Source of the DNA: Anas platyrhynchos
Lineage: Eukaryota > Chordata > Aves > Anseriformes > Anatidae
Direction: 5' to 3'
Length of the DNA: 64,000 nt
NCBI RefSeq assembly: GCF_047663525.1
Contig: NC_092597.1
Span: forward strand, 17,072,501-17,136,500
Below are positions 10,613 through 54,280 of this stretch, in pieces. The stretch's first letter is position 1. Each line of letters opens with the position of its first letter. The position numbers and the translations under genes were made by a program. The notes under the pieces were generated by a model that did not search any database, was not told where the DNA came from, and saw nothing but the letters and a program-made list of their open reading frames with translations.

Positions 10613-10972
10613 GTGCCAGCCTCCTCCCCCGCCGGCTCGCCCCTAGTCCCAGAAAAAAATAAAATAAAAATAAAAGGGGTTTGGGGGGGGTCTTCCTCCC
10701 CTGCCGGCCCCCCCCGGCCCCTCGGCTCGGTGCCGGCTGCCGGCCGCTTCCCCTCGCCCTCGCCCTCGCTCACTTTCGGAGCTCCGGGGCTGGTCTCCCG
10801 AGCAGCAAAAAGAGGGGGCTGCTTTTCTTTTCCCTTTCTCCTGCCCCCCTCCCGCTGCCCCCCCCCCCCCCTCCCAGGCTGGCAAGGGGGGTGCGAGCTG
10901 CGGGGAAGTGTCGTGGCAGGAGAAAAGGCGCCGGGAGCGCGGTGCTGGGCACGGATTCCCACGTAAGCCCGT

Positions 10973-10987
10973 ACGTCACCTATAAAA
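10973..10987 (+). promoter_or_regulatory. CRE half-site plus TATA box
   Basis: ACGTCA (10973-10978) is followed at once by TATAAAA (10981-10987). On the plus strand this predicts initiation near 11010-11015 in GC-rich DNA. No coding exon follows, so a non-coding transcript running antisense to the miR-9-3 direction is the simplest reading. It is a motif call only. Confidence 0.4.
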
Positions 10988-11596
10988 TGCCCATTTCTCG
11001 GCTCCTGGAGAGGCGGCACGAGCCCCCCTCTGCCCGGGGAGAGGCTGCACGCCCCCAAAGCCGGCTGCCTCCTCCCGCAGCCCCCCCACACCCACCCCCC
11101 GAACCGGGGGGCGAAGGCAGAAGCGGGGGGTGCCGGGGGGCAGCGGCCGCTTCTCACCTCCCTCTCCTAGAAAAACGTGTAGCCCCGCTCTGTCCCCCCT
11201 AAAAAAAACCCCAAACACCCTCCCGGAGCCCTCCTCACCCCCCCCAGGTGCCTCTCTCCGGAGGGGTCCCGCACCGGCCGCCCCCCCGACGTGGCGTTCC
11301 CCCGGGGCCGTGCCCCGGCGACTGGCGAAGCCCTTGACCCCTGATCCCGGCCGGCTGGGGGGCAATGGGGTTAAACAAAGTCCCGCCGCCGCCCCATTGT
11401 CCGGCCCGCAGCCCCCAGCCCCGCCGGCGGCAGCTCCGTGCCCGGCCCCGACGGGGCGCGCAGGGCTGCGGGCTTCCGACAGGCAGACAAAGGGCCCGGG
11501 GGGGGGCACCCCCCTGCCGCCCTGCCCCGGCTTGTGCCTGCATCCCCCCCGGCCCCAGCCCCGGGGAAATTCCTGCGGGTTTTTTCCCCATTTATC

Positions 11597-11597
<1 letters not shown>

Positions 11598-11659
<62 letters not shown>

Positions 11660-11660
11660 T
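11598..11660 (+). repeat. (TTA)n microsatellite
   Basis: About 20 uninterrupted TTA units. Being this pure it is likely to be length-polymorphic. It creates spurious poly-Ile, poly-Tyr, poly-Leu or poly-Asn frames on the two strands. Confidence 0.95.
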
Positions 11661-12080
11661 TTCCCCCCTTTCCAAGCCTTAGGAAGCGGCGGCGGCATTT
11701 CGGGGAGAATTTGTTTAATTTCTTTCTTTTTCTTTTATTTTTTTCATTTGAGGAGGGAGGGATTTTTTTTTTTTTTTTAATGGGGCGATTTCTTTATTTT
11801 TATTTATTATTTTTTAAAAATTTTTGACCGTGATAAAAATAACCAGAGCAGGGACCGCACGGGAGATGGGCGTGAAAATAAAGCAGCGGAGGGGAGGACG
11901 AGGGACGAGACCCACCCCGCGCTGTATATATGTCGCGCCGGTCGCGATAGCGGCGCGATTGCAGACACAAAGAGGGGCCCAGGGCGCACGCCCGAGGCTC
12001 AGCCTCGCCTTTCTCCGAGCGGGCTGCAGGGACCGGGGCTGTCCCCGTGTCCCCGCACAGCTCCGTGCCGGGGAGGTGAC

Positions 12081-12117
12081 CCCGTCCCGTCCCGTCCCGT
12101 CCCGTCCCGTCCCGTCC
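12081..12117 (+). repeat. (CCCGT)n microsatellite
   Basis: Seven consecutive CCCGT units, a pure pentanucleotide tandem array. Confidence 0.95.
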
Positions 12118-12700
12118 CCTCGCTGCCGTCGGGGCTGGTGCTGTGAGCCGGGGCTTTGTCCCCGCTCTACCCCAGCCCCCGGAGCGCTCCGCGGGGACCC
12201 GAGGATCGGGGGCAGGATCCTCGGAGCCTCCCCTCGATGCCCTGCGGGGGAGCGGAGCCGTCGGACAGCGGAGGAGCCGCGCCCCGACGGCTCCGGCCCC
12301 GGCCCCGGCCCCTGCCCCGTGTGAGCGGCCCGGAGCGGCCCCAGCAGCGGGACCGCAGCGACATCTGGTGGCCCGGCACGGCTCCCCCTGCCCTGTCCCC
12401 CCGGCCCCTCGCCCCCTCGGGTCCCCGTCTGCCTCCCACGGCACCCCCGGTCCCTCAGCCGCCCCCTGCCCCTCTCCGAGCCGTCCCCTCCGGTGTCACC
12501 CATCCCGGTGCCGGGGACCCCGGGGTCCCAGCCCCTCGACCCCACAGCCCTCGCCCGAGCTGTGTGGGGTGCTGGGGTCCCGGGGTGCCCCGCTGTGTGC
12601 TGAGCCGCCCCCATAGCCCTGCTGGGAGGTTTTGGGGTGCCCCGTGTCTCCTTGGGGGCTGCCAGCACCCCGAGAGTGTCGGATGTGTGCAAAATGATGA

Positions 12701-12747
12701 GAAAATGGTGAAAAAATGGTGAAAAAATGGTGAAAAAATGGTGAAAA
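12701..12747 (+). repeat. 11-bp tandem repeat, unit GGTGAAAAAAT
   Basis: Four near-identical 11-bp units in a row, with a degenerate unit before them (from about 12685). Confidence 0.9.
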
Positions 12748-13085
12748 AGCAGGGCCCGGGGTGGGGCTGAGCCCCCTGCCAGCCCCCCCCCGGCTGTGCC
12801 CATGGGGCACCCCCTGCCCTGCTGCTGGCACAGACCCGCTGACCCCACAGATTCCCCCTCAGAGCCAGCAGCCGCCTCTTTTCACGCTGATTTTAAAGCA
12901 AAAAGCAAAACGCACGGAGAGAAGCTGGGGGCAGCAGCGGGGGGGGGGGGCAGCAGCAGCAGCCCCGGGGGCAGCGCAGCTTTAGGACCCCCTACAGCCA
13001 CGCGTGGGGGCCGCCCTGTGTCCCCTGCCGGTTCGATTTCCTTGAGATCCCCAAAAAAAAAATTAAAAGCAGGGAGAGTGGGAAT

Positions 13086-13091
13086 AAAAAA
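13086..13091 (-). terminator. Pol III terminator of tRNA-Arg
   Basis: Six T residues on the minus strand, 36 nt after the tRNA 3' end, are the first run of at least four T downstream. The pre-tRNA would carry a longer than usual 3' trailer. Confidence 0.7.
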
Positions 13092-13126
13092 CACACGCCC
13101 TGGATTTTTCCGGGGGGGTTCCAATA

Positions 13127-13199
13127 CGACCGCGGCAGGACTCGAACCTGCAATCTTCTGATCCGAAGTCAGACGCCTTATCCATTAGGCCACGCGGCC
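13127..13199 (-). tRNA. tRNA-Arg (anticodon TCG)
   Basis: The 73-nt minus-strand sequence folds into a complete cloverleaf. The acceptor stem GGCCGCG pairs with CGCGGTC (one G-U), the D-arm contains the TGGCCTAATGG A-box, and the anticodon loop is CTTCGGA with TCG in the middle. The T-arm GCAGG-TTCGAGT-CCTGC is the B-box, and the discriminator base is G. There is no intron and no disrupted pair, so it should be functional and read CGA codons (CGG by wobble). A tRNA-Arg-TCG gene occupies the same place just upstream of POLG in human, which agrees with conserved synteny. Confidence 0.97.
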
Positions 13200-13294
13200 G
13201 CCCCTACCCGGCCCTGCCCGCGCGGCCCCCTGACTGCAGCACCGCGGGGCCGGGCCATGTGCGGGGAGGCGGGGGGGGGGCCGGGCGGCGCGGG

Positions 13295-13384
13295 GACGTC
13301 AGCGGCAGCCGGAAGCCCCCCCCCGCGCCCCTCCCGGGTGGTTCCGCCCGCGGGCCGGGGCCGGGCGGCGCGCGCTGGGCACAG
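13295..13384 (+). promoter_or_regulatory. POLG: POLG core promoter and probable non-coding exon 1
   Basis: GACGTCAG (13295-13302) and an ETS-type CCGGAAG (13309-13315) lie in CpG-rich DNA. A donor-like CACAG|GTGGGC follows, with the exon ending at 13384. POLG in mammals has a non-coding first exon spliced to an exon that carries the ATG, and a good acceptor (TGCTCCTGCAG) ends at 14030, 19 bases before the ATG. The intron would be 13385-14030. The promoter is divergent from the tRNA gene about 100-200 bp away. The start site is not determinable. Confidence 0.5.
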
Positions 13385-13439
13385 GTGGGCGCGGGAACGG
13401 GGCGGGGCGCGCGCCTTGGGGGGGGGGGGCACGTGTGCA

Positions 13440-13765
13440 AGGGGGGTTGCAAGTGTGCAAGGGGGTTGCACGCCTATGGGGGTGTTGCACGCCTATGGGG
13501 AGGGTTGCACGCGTGCAAGGGGGGGTTGCAAATGTACAAGGGGGTTGCACACCTGCCGGGGGGGTTGCACGGCCATGGGGGGGTTGCATGAGTGCAAGGG
13601 GGTTGCACGCCTGCTGGGGGGGTTGCACGTTTCCGGGGGTTTTGCACACGTGCAAAGGGTTTGCATGTCGGGGGGGTTGCACTCTTACAGGGGGGTTTGC
13701 ATACTTGCCAGGGGAGTTTGCACGCCTGCAGGGGGGTTGCACGCTTGCAGGGTGTTGCACAGCTG
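13440..13765 (+). repeat. G-rich minisatellite, 19-21 bp unit
   Basis: About 17 units each contain a G4-G7 run followed by a GTTGCA/TTTGCA core, roughly GGGGGGTTGCACGCCTGCA. Units become more divergent to the right, and remnants (TGCAC, CTGCAG) continue to about 13940. Many units contain self-complementary TGCA-based palindromes, for example the 14-bp palindrome at 13506-13519. It lies in the probable first intron of POLG. Confidence 0.92.
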
Positions 13766-14049
13766 CAGGAGGTGTCGGTGCATGCTCCTAGGGCTGTGCA
13801 CACCTGCAGGTAGGTTGCATGCTGCCGTGGGGCGGTGCACGCAGTAATGCCAAGAGGTGTGCGTGCGTGCAGGGTGGGCGCACACCTGCAGCGAGCTGTG
13901 CATAGCCCAGGGGAGGCTGCACACTGCCTCGAGCAGCCCGGCCGTGCACGCTGCAGCCACACTCAGGGGTCTTGTGCAAGGGGCTGAGGAGCAGCGGTGC
14001 AAAGCTCAGCGCGTGCTGCTGCTCCTGCAGGCTCCCAGCAGCAGGCACC

Positions 14050-22391
<8,342 letters not shown>

Positions 22392-22773
22392 TGACGCTCG
22401 AGTGCCAGAATGACAGTTGTCCAGAGAGCGTGCCAGAACCCGGCTGTCCTTTCAGAAGCACATCTTTTGTCAGGGACTGATCCTGCGTGAGCTGCTTGCT
22501 TTTTGCTGGAAAAAGGGATGTTCCTGGAGAAGAGAACTGTGGTAGCAGCGTGTTTGAATGGCAGAGGCACTTCTGAAGGCAGCAGCCAGCTTTAATACCT
22601 GAGACGCTTGACAAGAGTCACTGCACACCCCGGGCATGAAGAAAGAAGTCTTGAGTATTTGACAAGAGAAACAACAAACTACTATCTCTGTACACACGGT
22701 TCTTCAAGACCAAGGTGAATCTGCTGCAGAACAGGCACTGCAGGAGGAGGGGGCAGCAGTGGCAACCGCACCT

Positions 22774-46547
<23,774 letters not shown>

Positions 46548-46585
46548 GGCCGCCGCCATCTTGCCCGCCCGCCCGAAACTCCCGC

Positions 46586-46643
46586 CCGGAAGTGCCGCCC
46601 GTCACCATGGCAACAGCGCCCGCCCCCCGGCCCTCACTTCCGG
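46586..46643. promoter_or_regulatory. FANCI: FANCI promoter: two ETS sites and an RFX X-box
   Basis: Just upstream of the FANCI ATG, CpG-rich DNA carries CCGGAAGT (46586-46593), a near-palindromic X-box GTCACCATGGCAAC (46601-46614) and ACTTCCGG (46636-46643). Paired GABP/ETS-type sites are typical of TATA-less housekeeping promoters. The X-box is the RFX-factor motif. The start site is probably about 46570-46600. Confidence 0.6.
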
Positions 46644-46649
46644 TGGCCT

Positions 46650-48030
46650 GAGGGAGCCCGACCCCTGCCCCTCCCCCTCCCAGTTCCAACCCCCAAGGTC
46701 ACGGGTTCGAGTCCCGGCCCCGGCTGCTCCGCGGGGCTGTGGCGCTGGGGGGCTGTGGGGGGGTTTAGGGACACGCCGAGCCCTCGGCACGCAGCCCCCT
46801 GCCGTGTGTCTAACCCCACTTTAGCCCCACTTTATCCCCAAAGCTGTTGCCTGCGAGTGGCAGGGCATGGGGTCCATGTGGGCGCCGTGCCCCCATTCCC
46901 CTTGGGATGGGGTTTGGCCGCTCTGAGGCAGGGCGGACGGCTTGGTGAGCCCCTCAGCGGGGTCACGCAGCTCAGAACAGGGCTTTGGGGCTGTCCCGGT
47001 GCTCCCCCAAGGGCTCCAGATGCAAAAATCCCCGTGGTTTGCCCTCACGGGGCTGCCACCCCTCGGGGCTGGTCTGTGGAGAAATGCCCAGAGAAAGGGC
47101 CAGGGCACAGCTGGGGCCGTGTGGGGTCGGCACAGGGCAGGGACTGGGCTGCTGGTGGCTCTGGCGTCACCGGGGGGCTTGCTCCAGGCACGGGTTTCCC
47201 CCTCCTGCCCCTCTGTGGGAGCCCCGTGCCTTCCTCCTCCTCCTCCTCCTCCCTCACCGAGGGGTCTCAGCTCTGCTGTGGGGCAGCGTGGTGAAATCCA
47301 AATCCGTAAATCCTCACGGCGTTACAAAACATGCCTTGTGTAAGCCCCTTCTTTCCCGTTCACCACCACCACCCCCCAAATCCCCAGTGCAGCAGGAGCG
47401 CAGCCAAGCCCCTGGCTCTCAATGGGCTCCTGTCTTCCCTCCCCGTGGAGGAGCCACGGGGCTGCAGGAAGCAGCCGTGCGTGGCACCGTCCTCATCCTG
47501 ACCCCATAAACCTGTCCCGATGGAGAGAGAAGGCTGGAAGAGCTCCCCAGCGCCCAGCAGCCTGGGCACACGGTGACGTGGACACCTCAAAAAGCCTCGT
47601 GTCACTGTCCCCAAATTATCCCTCTGGCCCCGAGGTGGGCTGCCCTCAAGTTCCCAGAGAAGCCAAGCATTGGGATCACCAGGATTGCCTGTGATCCCCA
47701 TCCCCTGGCCGTCCCCTCTGTGTGCAGGACACCACCAGTGAACCTCCACACCAGGGCTGTCCACACCACACAGGACCAGCCCCATTCGAGGACACCGTTT
47801 GCCCACATTTTTTATTATTTTTAAAGCAAAACAAATGCTGCTTTGCAGGGAGGTGACAGCGGAGGAGGAGAGGATGTGGGTGCATCCCCACCTGCCCCAC
47901 AAGCACCCCGGCCGAGCTCCCCCCGTGCTCTCTGCTCGCAGAGCTGGGGGCAGAGGCGGGGGGTGGCATGCTGCCCACCCCCGGCCCCACGCTAATGAGG
48001 GGGTTACACAATGAGGAGCTTTTATACTTC
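46650..48030. other. Intergenic DNA between FANCI and RLBP1
   Basis: About 1.5 kb between two divergently transcribed genes. No coding exon is recognisable. It contains an isolated tRNA T-arm/B-box-like motif at 46702-46716 and a (CTC)n run at 47232-47252. The remainder is moderately GC-rich with no clear motif. Confidence 0.55.
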
Positions 48031-48032
48031 GT

Positions 48033-48202
48033 TAATCGGGCCCAGCAGCCCGCCCCTCCGCGCACCCGGCCCGCAGCCCTCCTGCTCCGTCCTCCCCTCT
48101 CCTCATCTGCCTTTTGTAAGGTTTTAACGGGGCTCGCAGCCTGCTTCGCGCGGACTTAATTATAAAGCTGCGGCGAGTTGATGCCTTGTGACGGCCTAAT
48201 CC
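48033..48202 (+). promoter_or_regulatory. RLBP1: RLBP1 promoter with OTX/CRX- and RAX-type sites
   Basis: Complex DNA upstream of the non-coding first exon carries TTAATCGG near 48033-48040, a TTAATTA homeodomain site at 48156-48162 overlapping TATAAAG (48161-48167), and a canonical OTX2/CRX site TAATCC at 48197-48202. Photoreceptor and Muller-glia genes are commonly driven by such sites, and TATAAAG predicts initiation near 48190. Confidence 0.55.
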
Positions 48203-48323
48203 CAACCCGGTGACTCTACAAAGCTTTCTCCTGGCTTTTCTTGCTGCTCCACTCCGGCCTCGCTGCCCAGCTGCCTGGCCCCACTCCGCGCTCCCAGCCT
48301 GGTGCAGGTTTTCCCTGTCCCTG
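48192..48323 (+). other. RLBP1: RLBP1 non-coding exon 1 (probable)
   Basis: The 3' boundary is a strong donor CCCTG|GTGAGTA after 48323. The matching acceptor CTCTCTTCCAG ends at 49323, giving a 1.0 kb intron and placing the ATG 31 nt inside exon 2. The 5' end is inferred from the TATA-like box and is approximate. Leader exons upstream of the coding exons are normal for RLBP1. Confidence 0.55.
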
Positions 48324-49354
48324 GTGAGTATGGGGAACGTTTTGCAGCTGAAATATTTTGCATCAGGCCCCGTGGCCCAGCCTTCCTCGACCTGTCACCT
48401 CCGGGACTGGGGTTGTTTTCCGTGCCTCAAAAAAGGGAGTGCTGGTGGGGGAACCCATGGGAGGTGTTGGGACAAGCGGGGCACTGGGGAGATGCTGAGG
48501 GGTTTTGGGGTCTGGTGTCACGGCTGGGGATGGGCTCTGGAGCTGCAGGGGCTCTGGTGTTTGGTGAATATCATGGGGACAGCGTGCCAGGAATGAAAGG
48601 CAACAGGGTGGGCAGGGAAGGCAGCTCTGTGTTAAGAGGAGGAGGTGGGAGCGTTGCCTGAGGTCGTTCTGCATCGCCCTCCATGACTCAAGCCTTGGAG
48701 TGGTACAGGAAGAGCCCAAGGGCCAAGGGGAGCATTTGGGGAGCAGGAGGACACCCCGTTACACCCCATTCCCGCAAACATCCCCAACCCAGCAGCTCAG
48801 CAGGGCCGTGGCAGCTCTGGGCCATCCTACAGGGACTCCCCAGAGCAGCACGATGAGCACCCACAGGGCAGCAGGACCCACACCACGCGTGCTGCTTGGG
48901 GCATGTTGCTCGTGCCAGATCTTGGGAAGCACTTGGTGCTCCCCGCACTGCCCTGGATGTGGTCAGAGGTAACACCGTGCTGGAGGAGCTCCTGGGGTTG
49001 TGTGTCCCCATGACCCATGGTTGTTCTTGGCCACAGCCTCCCAAAAAATGTAAAACCAGAAAAAACACCATGCTGGAGGCATCAGATGACCAATACCCAC
49101 GTATTTAATCTGCTTTTGCAAACAGCCCTGGTGTTTCTCCAACACTCTCAGCTTCCACCAGGCAGCCCCACGGGCAGCGGGCGGTGGAGCTGAGGGTGCT
49201 GTGCCCACCAGGTACCCTCCTCCACCCCAGTGCAGCCTCTGTGGGATCAGGGCAGGAGGGACAGGGGCACAGGGTCTGCAGGGGCTTCAGATCCCCACGG
49301 TAATTCCTCCTCCTCTCTTCCAGTGTCCTGCTGCTGATAAAGGCTAGAGGCAAC

Positions 49355-51878
<2,524 letters not shown>

Positions 51879-52458
51879 GGCGGGGGCCGCCCCCCTTCCC
51901 CCCTAACATAGGCTCAGAGGTGGTCCCCTAACCCCAACCACCTCCCTCCTGTAGCGTTGGTTGAGTGACTGCTGGGAACGAGGCGCTCCAGGTGCATTGC
52001 CCCGTGCCTGTCCCCATCCCCAAACCTGGCTGTGGGCCACCTGGCAGCCCCGTCCCACCTGGAATAGGGTCCCTGCCCCTCCTGGAGTAGGGTCCTTTCC
52101 CTGGGAGCCAGCAGAGAAAGCTGGCCACCAGCCTGCTCCTGCAAAAAAAAGGGGGCACGGGGGAATGACCATGCTGGGAAGGGGGGTGGTGGCAGCCAGG
52201 AGGATGTCCCTTTGTCCTGGGCACACCGCAGGGGTTCGGATGCAGGTAGGACGTGCCTTGCTCTGCTTCAGCCTTAGCTTTTTCTTCTGTGGGGCAGTGC
52301 AGCCGGAGAGGGGCTCCACAGCCAGCCCTGGGGGCACTGGGGAGCTCCTGGGGTGGCATCGGCTGGAGGGGGGACAGGCAGGAGTGGGGGTAACGCAGCC
52401 GGAGGCCGTCACAGCAGGAGGGCCCTGCCAGGGGCTGGCTGAAAGCTGGACGCGGAGA

Positions 52459-52464
52459 AATAAA
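52459..52464 (+). terminator. RLBP1: RLBP1 polyadenylation signal
   Basis: AATAAA about 580 nt after the stop codon, followed by a G/T-containing stretch (GGGTCCCTCGTGG). Cleavage is expected near 52480-52490. Confidence 0.75.
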
Positions 52465-52489
52465 GAAGTGTTTAACAGCACAGCTCCTG

Positions 52490-54280
52490 GGTCCCTCGTG
52501 GCACACGGCAAGGGACAGGGGGAGGCTTTTGGGGCACAGGTGCTGCTGCTCAGCTCTGTTAGAGGCTTGGAGCAGCAGCCCTGCTGTGAACAGGCCTCTT
52601 GGCACAGAGATCAAGGAACCATCCTTCCCCATCCTCCCTGCATCCCAAAGCAGAGTTCTCCTTCCCCTGGACCAGGCCCCCCAATTCTGTCCCCTGCTTT
52701 AGCCAGAGAAAACAGCCCGAAAGATGCAAAGAACCCAAGAAGGGCCCAGATGGAGCTGACTACCTAATCCTCACTCTGTCAGGGAGAAAGAACAGCAGCC
52801 ACTGAGGGTCAGAGATGAATTTTAACCACAGGACAGTGAAAGATGTGCAGATTTACCCCCGCAAATCCCCTAAAAGCCTTAACACAGCTGCCTCTCCCAG
52901 CACTGCATCTGAGAAGGAGCTCAGATCAAAGCCGTTCACATCAGGAAAACCCCATGAGGAGCCCCAAAAGGAGGAGGAGGAGGGCACGAGAGCTGCTCAC
53001 GACCAGCGAGGGGTGGCAGCACTGCTAGCCCGGGACTTGACGGTCACCTCCTCCTCTGCCACCCCAGTATTGCCCCCTCCTCCCCGTCCCCCAGCCACAC
53101 ACCAGCGCCTTTCATTAGCAGAGGGCCAGAGCCCATCCAGAGCCGACAAGAGCTGCATTCATCAGGGCACTGGCTCGGGCTCAAACCAAACAGGAGGCTG
53201 GCTCCGAAGCCGCCGGGAGGACGGGGCCTGTCTGGGCTGCAATCCCTTTCCTGCAGCCTCCGCAGCGCTGCCGACTCGCTGAGCACCACGGACCCTGCGA
53301 TCCCAGCCTTGTGCCGGGGCCCCGAGGAGGACTGGAGGCAGCTCCTCACCCCGCTGAGCCCACCGAGCAGCCCCAGGGAAGCCCCCGCAGCCCTGGGGCC
53401 AGTGAAAACACAACAGCCTGGCTTGCTCGCTCAGGAAAGCAATCACACCTCCTCTGGGGGAAGAAAAAGCAACTAGGAAAGGCTTGAGCATTACCTGTGC
53501 ACGCAACACGGGCTGCAAGGGGAGGCAGGGGGAAGATGAACTCAGAGCTAGGTCCCCAGGCTGAGCCACCAGCCCGTCAGCTGCTGAGAAAACCACACAG
53601 GGCTTTGCTCAGGGGACAGCAAGGCTCCCCATGCTTAGCTACTGCTTGAGCCAGGGCAATTATTCGAGATGCTCCCATTTATAGAGATATCTGTGTATGT
53701 ATAGGAGTGGCAGAGCTTCTCTCCAAAGCAGGGAAGAAGAGTGCAAGCTTGAGGCTTCTCCCTCCAAGGAGGCGGCCAGCTGCAGCTCCTGGAACAACCA
53801 GAGCCCCTGCATTTACCTCCAGAGGAGCCAAGAAGTGGTCAGAAAGCCAGAGGCAGGACTAAATCTTGTGACACGGGAATTACTGACAAGGGTTTCTAAG
53901 GGTTTTTCCTGTCTGGGAGACAGGAGGGGGAGCAGCGAGGCAACTCCTGCATTCGTGTACCCCACAGGGATATATGGGCAGCCCTGCTCTGAGGTGCTCC
54001 TGCTTTAGCCACGAACAAACAGAAGCCTTAACACCAAACACTAAACTCACATTTAAGGGCTGGGACTGAAGAACTCCTCCAGTTCCTCCTTGAGCTAATC
54101 CAAATCCTGTGACTGAGGGAAGGTGTTCAGACACCCGTCTGTGTTCTGGTGAGGATGACCTTGTTGGCCCAATGCGTTCCCCTGTCAGCCCATCCTTTCC
54201 TCGCTGCTGCTCCGTGTGTCAGGATTGACAGCAGGACCCCCCCACCCAGTAACACGGGACACAGCCACTCCACGGAGCAC
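52490..54280. other. Intergenic DNA between RLBP1 and ABHD2 3' ends
   Basis: About 1.8 kb between two converging genes. No splice-flanked coding segment, RNA gene or transposon is recognisable. Open frames are short and lack family resemblance. Confidence 0.55.

Larger units (their letters stand above)
10266..13085. other. GC-rich intergenic DNA between candidate element and tRNA
   Basis: No protein-coding exon is recognisable. Besides the splice-donor, TATA and repeat features listed separately, it holds a T-rich stretch at 11735-11820 and many G/C homopolymers. The stretch 12,120-12,700 is GC-rich, stop-poor DNA without family resemblance in any frame. Confidence 0.55.

Noticed and set aside
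11365-11827. Frames with poly-Tyr, poly-Ile or poly-Leu
   Set aside because: Products of the (TTA)n microsatellite.
13257-13847. Cys/Gly-rich repeat protein frame of 196 codons
   Set aside because: It is a translation of the G-rich minisatellite. Units vary in length, adjacent frames are equally open, and the region is the probable POLG intron 1.
13972-14049. 26-residue N-terminal extension of POLG from an upstream in-frame ATG
   Set aside because: A good acceptor ends at 14030, so this ATG would be spliced out. The extension has no counterpart in other POLG proteins and the downstream ATG starts a normal mitochondrial presequence.
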